From Chlorops oryzae (Eukaryota > Arthropoda > Insecta > Diptera > Chloropidae): a stretch of DNA of 64,000 nt. The stretch covers positions 20,535,869 through 20,599,868 of the forward strand of contig CM035809.1 in the NCBI GenBank assembly GCA_020466095.1, read 5' to 3'. The notes beneath the pieces are model-generated. The model was not told the origin of the DNA. It saw only the letters and a program-made list of their open reading frames with translations, and ran no database searches. Both the position numbers and the translations under genes were made by a program. Every line of letters starts with the position of its first letter. Within the stretch, counting starts at the first letter, position 1. Positions 11,891 to 23,978 of the stretch are shown piece by piece.

Positions 11891-12218
11891 CCTTAGGCGA
11901 AATAGCGGTAATTTGGCGATAATTCAAGTTTTGTTTTATTTGTGAGTCACACACACACGCACTCTTAGTGTGTGTCACGCATTTTCGTCACGTACATACA
12001 TATGCGTTTCAGAGTCGTCACGTATGTGTCAAGTGAAGATTATTTACCGCGTTCGTTTTGAAGTGTCAATGAGAATTCAAAATACATAATAAACAAATAA
12101 CAACAACGAAAAGCAAAGTAAATAAATAACGGAAGAAAGAGTAGAAAGTGAAAAAGAAATTTTGAGAGTGAATTTTTTCATTGAAAAAAAGAAAGGAATA
12201 GAAAGAGAGAAGAAAAAG
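11859..12218 (+). other. Candidate non-coding first exon (5' UTR)
   Basis: Downstream of the Inr/DPE pair the sequence takes on a fly-leader character: AAC/AAT-rich, with AACAACAACG and GTAAATAAATAACGG and no long frame. An AAAAAG|GTAATT donor falls at 12218/12219. A plausible partner is the acceptor at 23174, which would make this the leader of the ZAD gene with an 11-kb 5' intron. This linkage is inference; other donors or genes are possible. Confidence 0.3.
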
Positions 12219-13408
12219 GTAATTCAATGAAAAATCGAGAATTACGTTAAGCAACGCGAAGAAACGGGGAAATAGCGATGAACAAGAACGAATACCGTAC
12301 GGTTCCTATATATATATCTATATGTATATAAGCGGGCATATATTAATGTATATATGTGTATATATAGATATGTAGCTACAAAAAAATGTTTCCATTTCAT
12401 AATAATGAGCACGTGTGGCTGGGGATGATGATGTTCGGATGCAGAAAAAAAAAGCTTTTTTATTGATGACTTTTTTGTGTATTTTCTTCTTCTCTTATGT
12501 GCGATTTTCTTATGTGTTATTCGGCTCTTGTGTTTTGCTTAAAATAACTGTATAGTCGGCCGAATGAAAAAGTGTTAAAGGAAATGTGGAAATGAGTTCA
12601 TTTTATATAAAGACGACTCTTCGCTTTGAGGATGGATACTTTTTTTTTTGGGGGTTTTTCTGATTTTTTCGTTTGAAGGAAGAGAGTGGGTAATGGAAAA
12701 GTCGAAGAAGAAGCGAAAGCTATGAAAGGAAAATTGCATGAAGCGACATTTCGTGAACTTTCCAAGTCACATAATTGAAATTTATTGGAAATTATAGTCT
12801 TTTCACGGTTTCAATGCACGACAAAACGATTTTCCCATCAACCACCCAAGCGAGAAGTTCATCCAATGCTGAACAAAAAGAAAATTAAAGAATTACAGAA
12901 AAAAATGATACGAATTCCCGAGGAGAAGGCATCCTCCAGCAATTTAACAATGACAAAAGTATTTTTTAATGACGAGAAGAAACTTTTTTCGCAACAACTT
13001 TTTTGTCGCTGCGTCAATCGAGGAGCAAAAATCGAGACGTTTGTCGGCAACTCTATTTCGATTTTATTCGATATGCTTCGATTTAATTGAAATTTCTGTT
13101 TTTTCTTCCTTCGATCGTCGGCCGTCCGTCCGTCCGTCCGAGTGTCGTTGGCAATTGTGCACCTCAGCGAAACGAGTTTGTGCGCTTTTATGGCTTTTGT
13201 GCACGCACGCACGCACGCACACATATCTCACGAATTGTCAATAAATTGCATTTAATTCGAAAATTCACGCTACTTTCGAAGCGCATTCGATGGATTTCGC
13301 ATTTAGCTGAAGGATTTTTTATGTTCTTCGATTAGTTTGGCGATGGGTGAAATTTTCAATTGAAATTTTCTTTGCTCTGGGGGCATATACATATACACTG
13401 TGTGTTTA
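12219..13408. other. Gene-less stretch with microsatellites
   Basis: Possibly intronic. It holds a TA-rich tract at about 12306-12378, CCGT repeats near 13122-13140 and CACG repeats near 13200-13220. Overlapping frames in 12785-13335 arise from low-complexity sequence and have no recognisable domain. Confidence 0.45.
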
Positions 13409-14129
13409 TACAGTAGCGTCTCACTAATCTGACACTTCGATTGACCTTTAATTTAAATAAAGCGGCACCCTCGGACCACAAAAAGGCTTCTAAGCAATAA
13501 TAGGTTCCTATAAGACATGAAGAGTCCGGATAGAGTGAACTCTGTTCATATCACTAATTTTGTTCACACAAGAGAGTATTTTGATTGTTCACACTAAAGA
13601 GTACTCAAAAAAAAAATTTATGTGTTCACATAACCGAGTTGTTCACACTACCGAGCTGTTCACACCACCGAGTTGTTCACACTACCGAGTTGTTCACACT
13701 ATTGAGTACCTAATTGTTCACACTATTGAGCTATTCACACCATCGAGATGTTCACACTACCTAGTTGTTCACACTAACGAGTTGTTCACACTACCGAGTT
13801 GTTCACACTACCGAGTTGTTCACACTACCGAGTTGTTCACACTACCGAGTTGTTCACACTACGAGACTATTTTCACACTACGATTGTTCACACTAACCGA
13901 GTTGTTCACACTACCGAGTTGTTCACACTACCGAGTTGTTCACACTATTGAGCTGTTCAAACTATTGAGTTGTTCACACTATTGAGCTATTCACACCACC
14001 GAAATGTTAACTCTGTTCGTCGCTCACACTATCCAGACTCCATTGTAATCGAATAATCCAACCATTTCAATAGATAACCCCACATCCTCTAATTGTTTAT
14101 CAGTGCCAAAGTAGTGAAACTCTACTGTA
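13409..14129. mobile_element. Pogo/Tc1-like TIR element carrying an 18-bp minisatellite
   Basis: A 721-bp element. Its left end is TACAGTAGCGTCTCACTAAT and the inverted right end is TACAGTAGAGTTTCACTACT. The outer 28 bp agree at 23 positions and TA forms both borders. The interior is dominated by an 18-bp array whose unit resembles the inverse of the GTGTGAACAG-ACTCGG motif in the 10404-11579 element, so the two are related. No coding capacity. Confidence 0.7.
13560..14010. repeat. 18-bp minisatellite inside the TIR element
   Basis: Unit TTGTTCACACTACCGAGT is repeated about two dozen times with point variants (ATTGAG, CCTAG) and a few spacing changes. Because 18 is a multiple of three, it gives a 141-residue repetitive frame that is not a gene. 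Confidence 0.95.
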
Positions 14130-14727
14130 TATTTACATAAAAGCCTGTTCTTGTGATGCGACACTTTAACCTACTGCGAGACCAGTTTGTTCCTCACCGG
14201 AAACTTGCGCTAAGATCGCCCCAAACCATATCAAAAATTCTCATTCATAAAAAGCGTCCGCGTTGAAAATTTCAAATCAGCTGATTTGACTTAACGAGTT
14301 CCGATGATATTTAAACACGTTTGTCACTCTTTGCGAGAATTATTAAATCGCAGTGTGAAAAATTGTTGACCCTGCCCTCAATTGCACGTTATTGATATGT
14401 GCATGCATAATATCATTAAAAGACAGACAGAGAGAGAGAGAGATTGAGAGATAAAACAGAACGAAAAAGCTCGTTTCGTCGCAGTGACGCAAGACTTTTC
14501 AACCGCACGAATAAATCACTATAGCCAGTCGGCTTTAGGGTTGCCTTTGAATCAATAAAATGCAGTGAATTTTTTGCGACGAAAAATTTTGCGACATTTT
14601 TATATTCTCGCCGGCATATTTACGACCTCACGAAATTTATGGGAATTTATTGTTGTTTTTTTTTTTCTTCTCTATCCCCCATAACCGAAGAGAGATACAA
14701 TCGGAGAGCTCTGAATCTCCTAGGGGA
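14130..14727. other. Gene-less stretch
   Basis: AT-rich DNA with a short GA microsatellite near 14425-14445. No supported gene. Confidence 0.5.
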
Positions 14728-15235
14728 TGACGAAAGCTTTCATATTTTTCTATTTGTCGCTCGCATTTCTCTTAATTGGGCAATTTTTCGGGACCTCGGA
14801 TCAGATGATTTATGATTTATTTCGTTTTGACACGCTTAAGTCTCTCACAAAAACCAAGAGAGATGCCATTAAAGTGCTCCGAACTCCTTTGAGCAAGCCA
14901 ACAGCTATCATAATTCTCCATTACTCCCTGATGATGTGATTCTTCACTAAGCACTTTTTCGTGTCTCCGGATCAGCTGATTTATACCCTTGATATGGTTT
15001 TCTACTTCTTCTTCTTTCGTGTTAAAAGTCCCGGACTATCCCGGGGTCCGCAAAACGCATTTTGATATGCTTTTGTCTCTCCTAAAAGAACATGGATACA
15101 ATTGAAGTGCTCAAAATTCCCCCCAGGCAAGTCGAAAGCCATCAGATTTTTCCATTAGTCATTCACGTTCCTCATCGCTTTTCACTGAGCAACTTTCCAC
15201 CTATCTCATCCGCATCAGCTGATTTAATCTTTTGA
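14728..15235. repeat. Three strongly diverged tandem units
   Basis: Units begin near 14728, 14900 and 15132. Each runs through a pyrimidine-rich ATNNTTC(T/C)(A/C)TT stretch, then ...CTNNGGATCAG(A/C)TGATTTA or its variant GCATCAGCTGATTTAA. A ...AAGTGCTC(C/A)(G/A)AA motif lies between units. Function unknown. Confidence 0.5.
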
Positions 15236-16426
15236 TATACATACCTACCCCCGGGGCAGAAAGCTTCCTTTGAGATAATGCGACTTATTGGTTTATGCTA
15301 ATGAACATCCTCCGAATGTGGCCTTTAGCCATTCTTAGATCTTTATTTCCACCTCTCAAAGTCGCAATGCTAATCTTGATGAATTTCCTTCCAACAAATT
15401 TTGAACTCCAAGTCCTCTGGAAATCTCCTTTTAAATACTCTTTTCAATTATTCAATTATTTGTTTATTTTTTTTTGAAATTACTCTCTCCAATGAAGCGC
15501 TGAAGCTGTCGACATTTGACCCCCACTTTCACTCTTTTTTTTTATTTTTTTTTTTTGCCCGATGTTGTCTGGTCTCATTGAATTAAGTGTGGGATTATCT
15601 TGCCAGTGAATCAAGTCGGCAGCTCTCTTCGCTCCACTTAACACTTCACGAACGTATGTATGTAGCTTCGGGGGGCCTCCGCAGAGATGAGGGTTGAACG
15701 ATTAATTCTGGATAGAGGGCAGCGCAAATGTTTTCCACGCAATTTGTTCGCTTTTATTTGTATTTTTATTTTCGTTTAATTTTTTTTTAGACGATTAGCG
15801 AAATTTTCGTTTTACATAAATTATCTCATTCGCTCTTCTCTCTTCCCTGCTCTTCCCGTCGGTTCAATTTTTTCTTTGGGGCTATTTTTATCAATTTGTT
15901 TTAACGTTGAGTGACATTTTAAATTTGGTTTGTGTTGTTGTTTCCTGCTGCTGTTGTTGTTGCTTTGGGTGTTGTTGTTGTTGTTGTTGTTGGATGGTGT
16001 TGAGCAAAACGAATCGAAAAAATGCAGAATTAAAAAAGGGAAAAAATTCAGAAAAATACAAAACGAAGGGAAGAAAGAATTTCACAATAAAATTTAACTG
16101 CAGTTTTATTTTTTCTTTAACCCTCAAACCACTGAAAGAAAAAAATAACTTCTGCCCGCCAGCACGTGCTAAGAATTCTCATTTTCTCTCACTTCCTTCG
16201 ACTTATTTCCGCCTTTTTTTTTTGCTCCAAAAAAAAAGTAAGAAAGAAAGAAAGAAAATATTCTAATTAGCATAGAACATTCCGTTAATCCGTGAAATTA
16301 ACATTTTCTCTCCAATTCAAGGAGAAATTCCTATTTCCTATATATATATGTAATAACAAAGGGTTAAATTGCTCGCTAACAAGCTGTCTTTTATGAGTGG
16401 AAATCCCGTGCAGACATCACGAGTCG
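15236..16426. other. Gene-less stretch with TTG microsatellite
   Basis: T-rich runs at about 15465-15560, a (TTG)n microsatellite at about 15935-15993 and a GAAA tract near 16240. No supported gene. Confidence 0.5.
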
Positions 16427-16431
16427 CGACG

Positions 16432-16920
16432 CACAGTGGATCGACTCCATACATTTTGTGGACAGAAATAGAAGAAGTTGCCCAACAGCAATGAAATTTG
16501 GCATGGACGTTTCTTTCCATATAATTAAGAAATTTTGAAAAAAATTTTGAATATCAAACCATCCCAAATCCCTTCCCCCATGTAAAGGGGGGATCCAAAT
16601 ATCTCTATTTTGGACCCAAAAAGCTTAAATTCAAACGAAGCTTACTATTGTGCCCTTTAGATGGAAAAACTTAGCTTGGTTGTGCTACCACGCCCACTTT
16701 TTGTGCCACGCCGACTTTTTGTGCCACGCCACTTTTTATGCCACTCAAAGTTAGTAAATAGAGCACTTATGATCCCCCTGAAAATCGTATGAAAATTTCA
16801 AAAACACTGGTGAACTTTTGCATTTTTATTATTGGAAGATTTTTCTTACAATGATACCTAATTCGATAGATTTTGTCATGATAAAATTTTTGATTTTGGA
16901 CCACAATACGTCCCACTGTG
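16432..16920. mobile_element. Transib-like MITE with CGACG target duplication
   Basis: A 489-bp element that begins CACAGTGG and ends CCACTGTG. It is flanked on both sides by the identical pentamer CGACG (16427-16431 and 16921-16925). Five-bp GC-rich CGNCG duplications and CAC termini are the recognised signature of Transib transposons, the relatives of RAG. The terminal heptamer CACAGTG equals the V(D)J recombination signal heptamer. Beyond 8 bp the inverted repeats are weak. The interior includes repeated GTGCCACGCC motifs and no transposase frame. Confidence 0.75.
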
Positions 16921-16925
16921 CGACG

Positions 16926-17984
16926 CGTCGGCTTAATCTTTGCTCTTTAGACATTTCCTAATTTCGCTCCAGAAGCTAATGTTGCATACAAATGTGAGAA
17001 TTAATGAGAAAATACGGTAAAAAAAAGAACAGTTATTCTTCCAAAAAAACGAAGAAAAAATCTTCCCAAAAAAAGAGTACCGAAAATAAAAACCATTATT
17101 AAAAGAAGGAAATTAGTTACGCCAAGCTGGGAAAAAAAAATGAACAAAGAAACCCCGAGGCCCATTCGCCCATTTCTCGAACAAATGAATCAAAGAAATT
17201 AAAGAAAATTAAAAGAAACGGAATTCCTCAAAGGGCGCAAAGTCAAATATTAGAGAAATTCATTAGATGAATGGAAAAAAAAAAAGAAACCTGAGAACGA
17301 GATACAAACGAAATAATGCCGAACATGTTGCGTTAATGGCCTCTAAAGAGTTGCCCCAATAAATTTTTTTTTAAAAGGCGCTAAATTATTTCTACTTAAT
17401 ATAAAATTTAACACCTTTAATCCGTTTAAAAATATTTACATGAGCACACGATTTTTAAATCGTTTCCGAGGCATGCCAAGAGGGCGTTTAACTTTTATTT
17501 ATTTTTCAATTTATTTTCCATTTTTTTTTAAACTCATTTTCTTTCATGCTCATTATAGAGGAGACTCTAGTTAGTTTGGAGGAATTTACTGAGCGAAAAT
17601 GCGGCATAGATGAGCGAACAATTTAAGTAGCCTCGTCGTCTGCCTGTAATTATTTTGTTCCCTTTTTGTGTCAGGAGTTTATCTTGATTCTTTTGTGAAT
17701 TATGTATGTTCATCGTATTGTTATGGCATCGATTGAATGCAATTATTTTCCTTTTCTCGATTTTTCTATGTAATTAATTGAAATGCTCGGAGCGCTTCGC
17801 AACTGGACCTTCGACGTTGCTGCGCTATTGTGTTGTTCTCGTATTGAAAATAGCGATAAAGCCTCGCAATAAAGGAGACAATTTGCTTAGTCAGGCGTAT
17901 GTATGAAAAATAATAGCCTCCGCTGATGTTGTCTGAAGTTAATTCAATGCGACTCTAAACTGATTGGGGAGATTTTTTTAGCTG
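16926..17984. other. Gene-less AT-rich stretch
   Basis: A-rich runs and no supported gene; compatible with intron or intergenic DNA. Confidence 0.5.
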
Positions 17985-18470
17985 AATTTTTATTTTATTT
18001 TTTTTTTCTAATTTTATTTGAATTTTTTCAATAACATTTTTTTACATTTCTTTTACACGAAACTGCCAAATTTTATGAAAACTGTATGAAAATTGGGCCA
18101 AATTGGGTAGTTTCGGGCAGTACGGGAACAGACTTGTAATGTAAAAAATCTTTTGTTTTTCTTTTATCAAAATTTTTTAATTTTCATTTTATTTAATTTT
18201 TTTTTTATATTAATTTTTAAAAATTTTCATACATATTTGATTTTTTTGCTTCATTTGATAAAAATTTTTTTTATTTTATTTGAATATTTTTTACTTTTAT
18301 TTTATTTAAGTTTAAAAAAATTTTTTTTAACAGTTTTTATTTTAAAAATTTTTTTTTAAATATTTTTTATTTTATTTGAAAAAATTTTTTTTAAATTTTA
18401 TTTTAATTTTTAAAAATTTGTTTATTTATTTATTTTTTGTCGTTATTTTTTTTTTTGTGTTTTTGATATT
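17985..18470. repeat. T-rich low-complexity tract
   Basis: Almost entirely T and A on the + strand, as (TTTTA)n-like runs, apart from the MITE copy at 18057-18133. It yields a spurious Phe/Ile-rich frame at 18153-18359. Confidence 0.85.
18057..18133 (-). mobile_element. Partial inverted copy of the TGTTCC MITE
   Basis: Read on the minus strand this starts TGTTCCCGTACTGCCCGAAA and proceeds through CCCAATTT and TCATACAGTTTTCAT to GGCAGTTTCG. It parallels the complete copy at 18478-18565 in opposite orientation, with the T-rich tract between them. Confidence 0.6.
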
Positions 18471-18477
18471 TTAGGTA

Positions 18478-18565
18478 TGTTCCCGTACTGCACGAAACTG
18501 CCCAATTTTCATACAGTTTTCAGAAAATTGGGCAATTTTTGGCAGTTTCGTGCAGTACCGGAACA
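18478..18565 (+). mobile_element. 88-bp palindromic MITE
   Basis: The outer 25 bp, beginning TGTTCCCGTACTGCACGAAA, match the inverted right end at 24 of 25 positions. The whole unit is little more than two inverted repeats around a short centre, so it can fold into a long hairpin. Superfamily not assigned. Confidence 0.65.
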
Positions 18566-21500
18566 GGCCTTTTATTTGACTAATTTTTTTTTTTTTGTGA
18601 TTTGAATTTGATTTCTTTTATTTATGTATTTATTTTTTTATAGTTTTTTAAAATTGATTTTTCAAATTTTTTGCTTCACACCCCCATTTTCCGCAAGAAA
18701 AATGGTCCAGTGTTTCGGCTTGTATGGAAAACCGTCAGACCAATTTTAAATATTCCCGGGGAATTTACTGTTCACGAGACTAATATTCTACTTTTTCAAA
18801 TAGATAGGGTAAGGAAACTTATGGGTATGGGTCAAATACCCTTTCCCAATCGAATTTCTTTTCCCAAATATTGAAGAAAGAAGTTTACTCTCTTGAGTTT
18901 CGATAGAGAGCCAAACGCTCTATCCTTCCACTGGAAAGAACTGGTCTGCGGAATCATATGGAGAACATTTAAATCATTTCAAGACGTTATATTAACTTCC
19001 TGTCTTGACTTTTCCTGTAATTTATCCCGCCTTCTCAAGGATCAGAATTATAATGTGTTATCGAGATGTATTGAGCATGGAAAATGTCCAACTTCCATCA
19101 CTCCCTTCCTCTTCCTATCCTGGGATGAAAAAATCGGCAAGATTTCCTAATTGCCTGTAGACGGTATATCACAGAACTTCTTTAGTTACCTCAATCAAAT
19201 CTCTGGACTCTGAGAGATTCGAAGTCTTCTCCTCCCTTCCCTTCCATTTTCTTTTCCTATCTTGGAATGACAAAACTGTGAACAACTTCCTGATTGTCTG
19301 TAGACATAATATCCACTGCCTCAGATCACTACAGATCATCATCATCATCATTATTGTCATCCTCACATTGCCCACATTTCCCACTGAGAGTTTTCAGTCA
19401 TGCATATTGAGATGTTAATTCACCGGATTCTCGTGATTTATTCTTGACACTAAAAACTACAATTTTTACTTCCCGAAGTGTTTAATTACAAAAAAAAAAT
19501 TGTTTGTCAACGGAACAAGTTGTCTGTTCCAATGGCAAATTGAGTGATTAATAGCTATGTATAGCTTTCCTTGAGCTTACAATCGGGTGGAAATTGTTAA
19601 CTCAATGAAAAGATTCACTATGCATTTTTATAAGTGTAAATATACATACATACCTACACACAAAAAAAGTGATGTGATAGAATCAAAAAAATTTAATTTA
19701 ATTAATAATTTCCTTTTCCAGAATATTTCCCTTGTTTAGTATTCAGGGCACACTTTATGGTTTTTATTTATATTTATTTATTTATTTTTTTTTTTTTGAG
19801 GTCCGTTCAATTCAATTGTGCGATGTTGCGCAAAGTTTTTGTGTAGCCACAATAAAAGAAAATGTTGCACAACAAAAGAGCCGAGACTCATGGAAAAAGT
19901 TTCCGGTTTTTTTTTTGCTATTTTCAATGGTTTTCCATTTTTGTATTTTTTTTCTATTTTATTATATTTTTTCTCACAATAGCTGAGCATCGGTCTCTCT
20001 AATGGAAATATAAATGGAAACAGTATAAAAACAAAAGAAGAAGAAGACATGTAATGCCACAATTGTTTCAGAAGCCACAGCCATATAGCCACAACCGCAA
20101 AGGCAAACGTCGCAACCTCATTCAGAAAGTCACTGAATATTTTAAACCGATTGCAACTTATACGATGTCCTACTTTTGGCAGCCTTTTTCCTTTCCAGTT
20201 TTCCCTTTTTTTCTTTTCTTTTTGGCTTGTTTAATCGATTATTTATGTATTGTATTTTTCCTTTATTTTAGTCTCTGTTTGTTTGTTTGTTTGTTTTTTT
20301 TGCTGGTTGTTTCCTTGTCTGTTTGTTTGACATTTCCAAACGATTGTGGCGGCGCTTCCGTTTTTATCTGCAGCGCTGTTAACCCCAGAACATTATCAAT
20401 TGTTATTATACGGTCATTTGTAGTTGATCTGTGAATCAGATAAGACCAAAACGGGGGGAAAAAAGGTTCTCTCTCTCTATCTCTCTTGTCTTGTCTTAGT
20501 TCCCATTGTCATCCTTTAAAGTGCGTAGCTAATCCGATTGGGATTTGTTTTTCGCTTCATTAATCAATTTAATAATGATATGCCTGGATTTTATGTACCT
20601 ACCTATGAGAAGAGAATTCATAATGCTTTTTCTATTAGATCAGAGGAACGAGATGATGGCGCAGGATGTGTTGTGTTAGATCGCCTGATGGATTGTTTAA
20701 AATAGAGCACGCTCAGTTGATTTCGTTGGTGCGATAAAACTATTTATATTTCATTTTAAATTGCTTTCAAAATAGCAGGGCGTTTAAGCCAGACAACTTT
20801 GGGGTAGGATCTCAAAAATGCTTTGTCGCAAAACACATCTTCTTCAGACATTTATTTTTTTGAGGAGGAGGGGTCGTCGTCGGTCACACAGAGCGAATAA
20901 AGTACGAGTAGTCGAAAAAGGCGGTTCGCATGACAGCCGAGGTGAGCCTTCAGGCCATATGGTTTCTACTATTTTATTTTCTAAATTTCCTTCCTTGTGA
21001 AGAAAGGAAGGTCAACATCAGTATTATCAACATCAAAGGCACACAGCTCAGGACAGCAGCATGGTCCCAGTGGACTCTAAGGACGACATGCTTTTTGCGT
21101 TATTCTTTTTTTTTTTTTGGGTTCGCTTTTGTCTTCATTCAAATATTGTATGAGCTTAAAGGGAGGGAGCAAGTAAAATTTCTCAGACAAGCTTGTTCTG
21201 TTCTCCATCCCCTTCCTACCCCTCACCGAATAGCCACTGCCATTGCATGTCCCTCGAATTTTCAATTCGTTCTGTAGTTTTTTTTTTTTTTCATTGAATT
21301 CTAACGATTGAAAATGAGTTCATCCGCACTTTGATGTGTGCTGCAAAGCGAAGGAGATTTGGAAAAATCTATAGAGAAAAAAAAATGGAAGAAGAAAAAA
21401 ATAAATTTGCCTATTTTAGAATGCCCGCACGCACAAGCTCGTGTGAGGTCATTGAATACCAAAGCAAACAAAAAGCAAAAAAGGAAAACAAACATCATAA

Positions 21501-21619
21501 AATGTGCTCTTTTTTCTGACTTTCGAAAATGTTCATCATTGAATGTGAAAAAAATGTTTTCTTATTTTTAGCTTGAAGAATGTCTGATTGAAATTTTTCG
21601 TCTTTCCTTTGCTCTTTTG
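18566..21619. other. Gene-less stretch
   Basis: No supported gene. It includes ATTT/TTTA runs near 19765-19797, GTTT repeats near 20278-20300 and a short CT tract near 20468-20490. Frames such as 18893-19150, 20054-20434 and 20930-21277 have no recognisable domain or initiation context. Confidence 0.45.
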
Positions 21620-23025
21620 GGTTAAAAAAAAACTAAAAAAAACACTAAATAAATTGCAAGAAAAAAATTTTTTTTTTTTTAAATTAAATAAAAAATATTA
21701 AATCATTTATTTTAAAAAGAATTTGAATTAGTTATAAAATTAATATAAATTATATAAATAAAAAAATTTCTTTTTGAACCAAAATTAGTATTTAAACAAA
21801 AAACAAAAAAAAAAAGGAAAAATAAATAAAATTTTTAATTAAAACAGTATATTAAAAATAAAATTAATTATTTTATAAAATTAGATTAAATATATTCTTT
21901 TTGGTAAAAAAAAATAAAAAAAAAAACATAAAAAATTTAAATAAAATAAAAAAAAATCCCAAATAAACAAATAAAGAAAATAAAAATATCTACATATCAA
22001 AAAATTTCAAAATTTAAATAAAATAAATATAATATAAATAAATAAAAAATTTAAAAATAATTAAAAAAAAATAAATAATAAAAAATTAAAATAAAAAATA
22101 AAACAATAAAATAAAAATAAAATTTAAAAATTAGAAATAAAAAATAAAAAAAATAAAAAAAAATAAAAAATTTAAATAAAATAAAAAAAATAAATTAAAA
22201 AAAAAAATATAAAAATATTAATATAAAAAATAATAAATAAAAGTAAAAACAAATAAAATAAAAATAAAAGATAATTAAATATTAAATTAAAATAATAATA
22301 AAAATATTAAAAAATTATAAAATTAAAAAATAAAAAAATATAATTAAATAAAAAAATTAAAACAAATTAAAAAATTAAAATTTTTAAATTAAAAAATAAA
22401 ATAAATAAACAAAAATATAATAAAAGTAAAATAATAAAAATAAAATAAATAAATAAAAAATAAAATAAAATAAAAAAATAAAATAATAAAATTCAAAAAT
22501 TAAAATAATAAAAAAATAATAAATAAATAAAAAATATAAAATAAATAAATAAATAATAAATAAAATAAAATAAAATAAATAAAAAAATAAATATAAATAA
22601 AATAAAATAATAAATAAAATAAAATAAATAAATAAAAATAATAAAATAAATAAATAAAAATAATAAAATAAAATAAAATATATAAAATAATAAAATAAAT
22701 AAATAAAATAATAAAATAAATAAATAAAAATAATAAAATAAATAAATAAAAATAATAAAATAAATAAATAAAAAATAAAATAATAAATAAATAAAAATAA
22801 TAAAATAATAATAAAAATAATAAAATAAATAATAAAAATAATAAATAAATAAATAAAATACATAATAATAAATTAAGTAATGAAATAAATAAATAAGAAT
22901 AATAAAATTAATAAATAAAAATAATAAAATAAATAATTTAAAATAATAAGTAAAATAAATAATTAAAAATAATAAAATAAATAAATAAAAAAAATTAATT
23001 TAAAAAAATATTTCAAAAATTATAA
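21620..23025. repeat. 1.4-kb A/T-only tract (AAATA/AATAA repeats)
   Basis: Nearly devoid of G and C for over a kilobase, built from AAATA, AATAA and AAATAAAT. It becomes more regular towards the right (about 22400-23000). It ends about 150 bp before the strong splice acceptor at 23174. The long minus-strand Tyr/Phe/Ile frame at 22384-22863 is an artefact of it. Confidence 0.95.
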
Positions 23026-23131
23026 TCGAAAAAATCTTTGTGCGTTTGATTTCCAATGAAAGAGCTCCGAAAAGACATTCTGATTTTCGTTTTTCCTCCA
23101 TTCTTCATTCTACGAAATGACATTTTTAATT

Positions 23132-23174
23132 TCCTTCTCTTCTTCTTCTTATTTTCTTCTTCTTCTCTTTCCAG
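23132..23174 (+). promoter_or_regulatory. Strong 3' splice site (acceptor) before the ZAD exon
   Basis: A long pyrimidine tract of TTCTTCTTCTT ends in CTCTTTCCAG at 23174, a near-ideal acceptor. The following sequence is non-coding leader, then the ATG at 23979. This implies an upstream non-coding exon and a 5'-UTR intron. A transcription start inside 23175-23400 is the alternative. Confidence 0.5.
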
Positions 23175-23978
23175 GGTAAAACTGTTGGTCGAAAAATCTT
23201 CGCCTAAAATCTTCTCATCACGAGTGCTTTTAAGAAAAAATGTCAGTGACGCTTGAAACGGAAAGTGCTTAACATCTCTCATCCTCTTTCTCTCTTCATT
23301 CGCTCACCCGCTTACTCGCTCCGTCACTCTCGCCCCAAAAGAGGAGAATGACAAGTGAAGCACATTGTATGAGCCAAGTGTGAAGGAGAAATTCGAGAAA
23401 AAAGAAAATATAATAATAACAAAAAAAAAAAATCCGTGAAAACGAAATAAATCAAATAAAAAAAAAGATTGAAAATAATAATAAAAAAAAAAATTCCCTT
23501 AAGAAGATTGTGCTAAAAAAGAGGAATAATAAAAATAAAAGTAAGAGAATAAAAAACACGTGCAAGGTGAAGTGCATTAAGACGGCAGCAACAACAACGA
23601 CATCAACGATTTATGAACGGAAAATCTGTTAAAGCGGAAGTAGAAGCCACCCCCGAGAGAAAGTGAACAACAAAAAGCATAGCGAAGCCAGAAGAAGAGG
23701 AGGCGGAACGGAGCGGAACGGCACGGCACATCACCGTACGGCAAGGCAATGCCAGCATAATGGCACCTCATGCCAAGATTCGTTTCGCATTTTCGAGCAT
23801 TTCGTGTCGTCGTTATCGTTCGTGTTTCTCGTTGTTATTGGCAACGTCATAGTTAAGGTGATTCCGTGAAAGCGTGAAATAATCAAAACGAAAAGTGAGC
23901 AGAAAAGCGATTTAAAAAAATCATAAAAAAAAATTTTTTTTTTTTTAATTTATTCAATTGAAGTCGCACAAAAGCGCA
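23175..23978 (+). other. Probable 5' UTR of the ZAD gene
   Basis: About 800 bp of leader between the acceptor and the first in-frame ATG of the coding exon. It is A-rich with AACAACAACG-type motifs and many stops in all frames. Several upstream ATGs are present, which would depress translation if retained in the mRNA. Confidence 0.4.

Noticed and set aside
13560..14010. CRISPR-like array
   Set aside because: The repeats are contiguous 18-mers with no unique spacers, inside a TIR element in a eukaryotic genome.
23236..23245. TCAGTG as an initiator for the ZAD gene
   Set aside because: No downstream element at the required spacing. The strong acceptor at 23174 argues that this region is inside a spliced leader exon.
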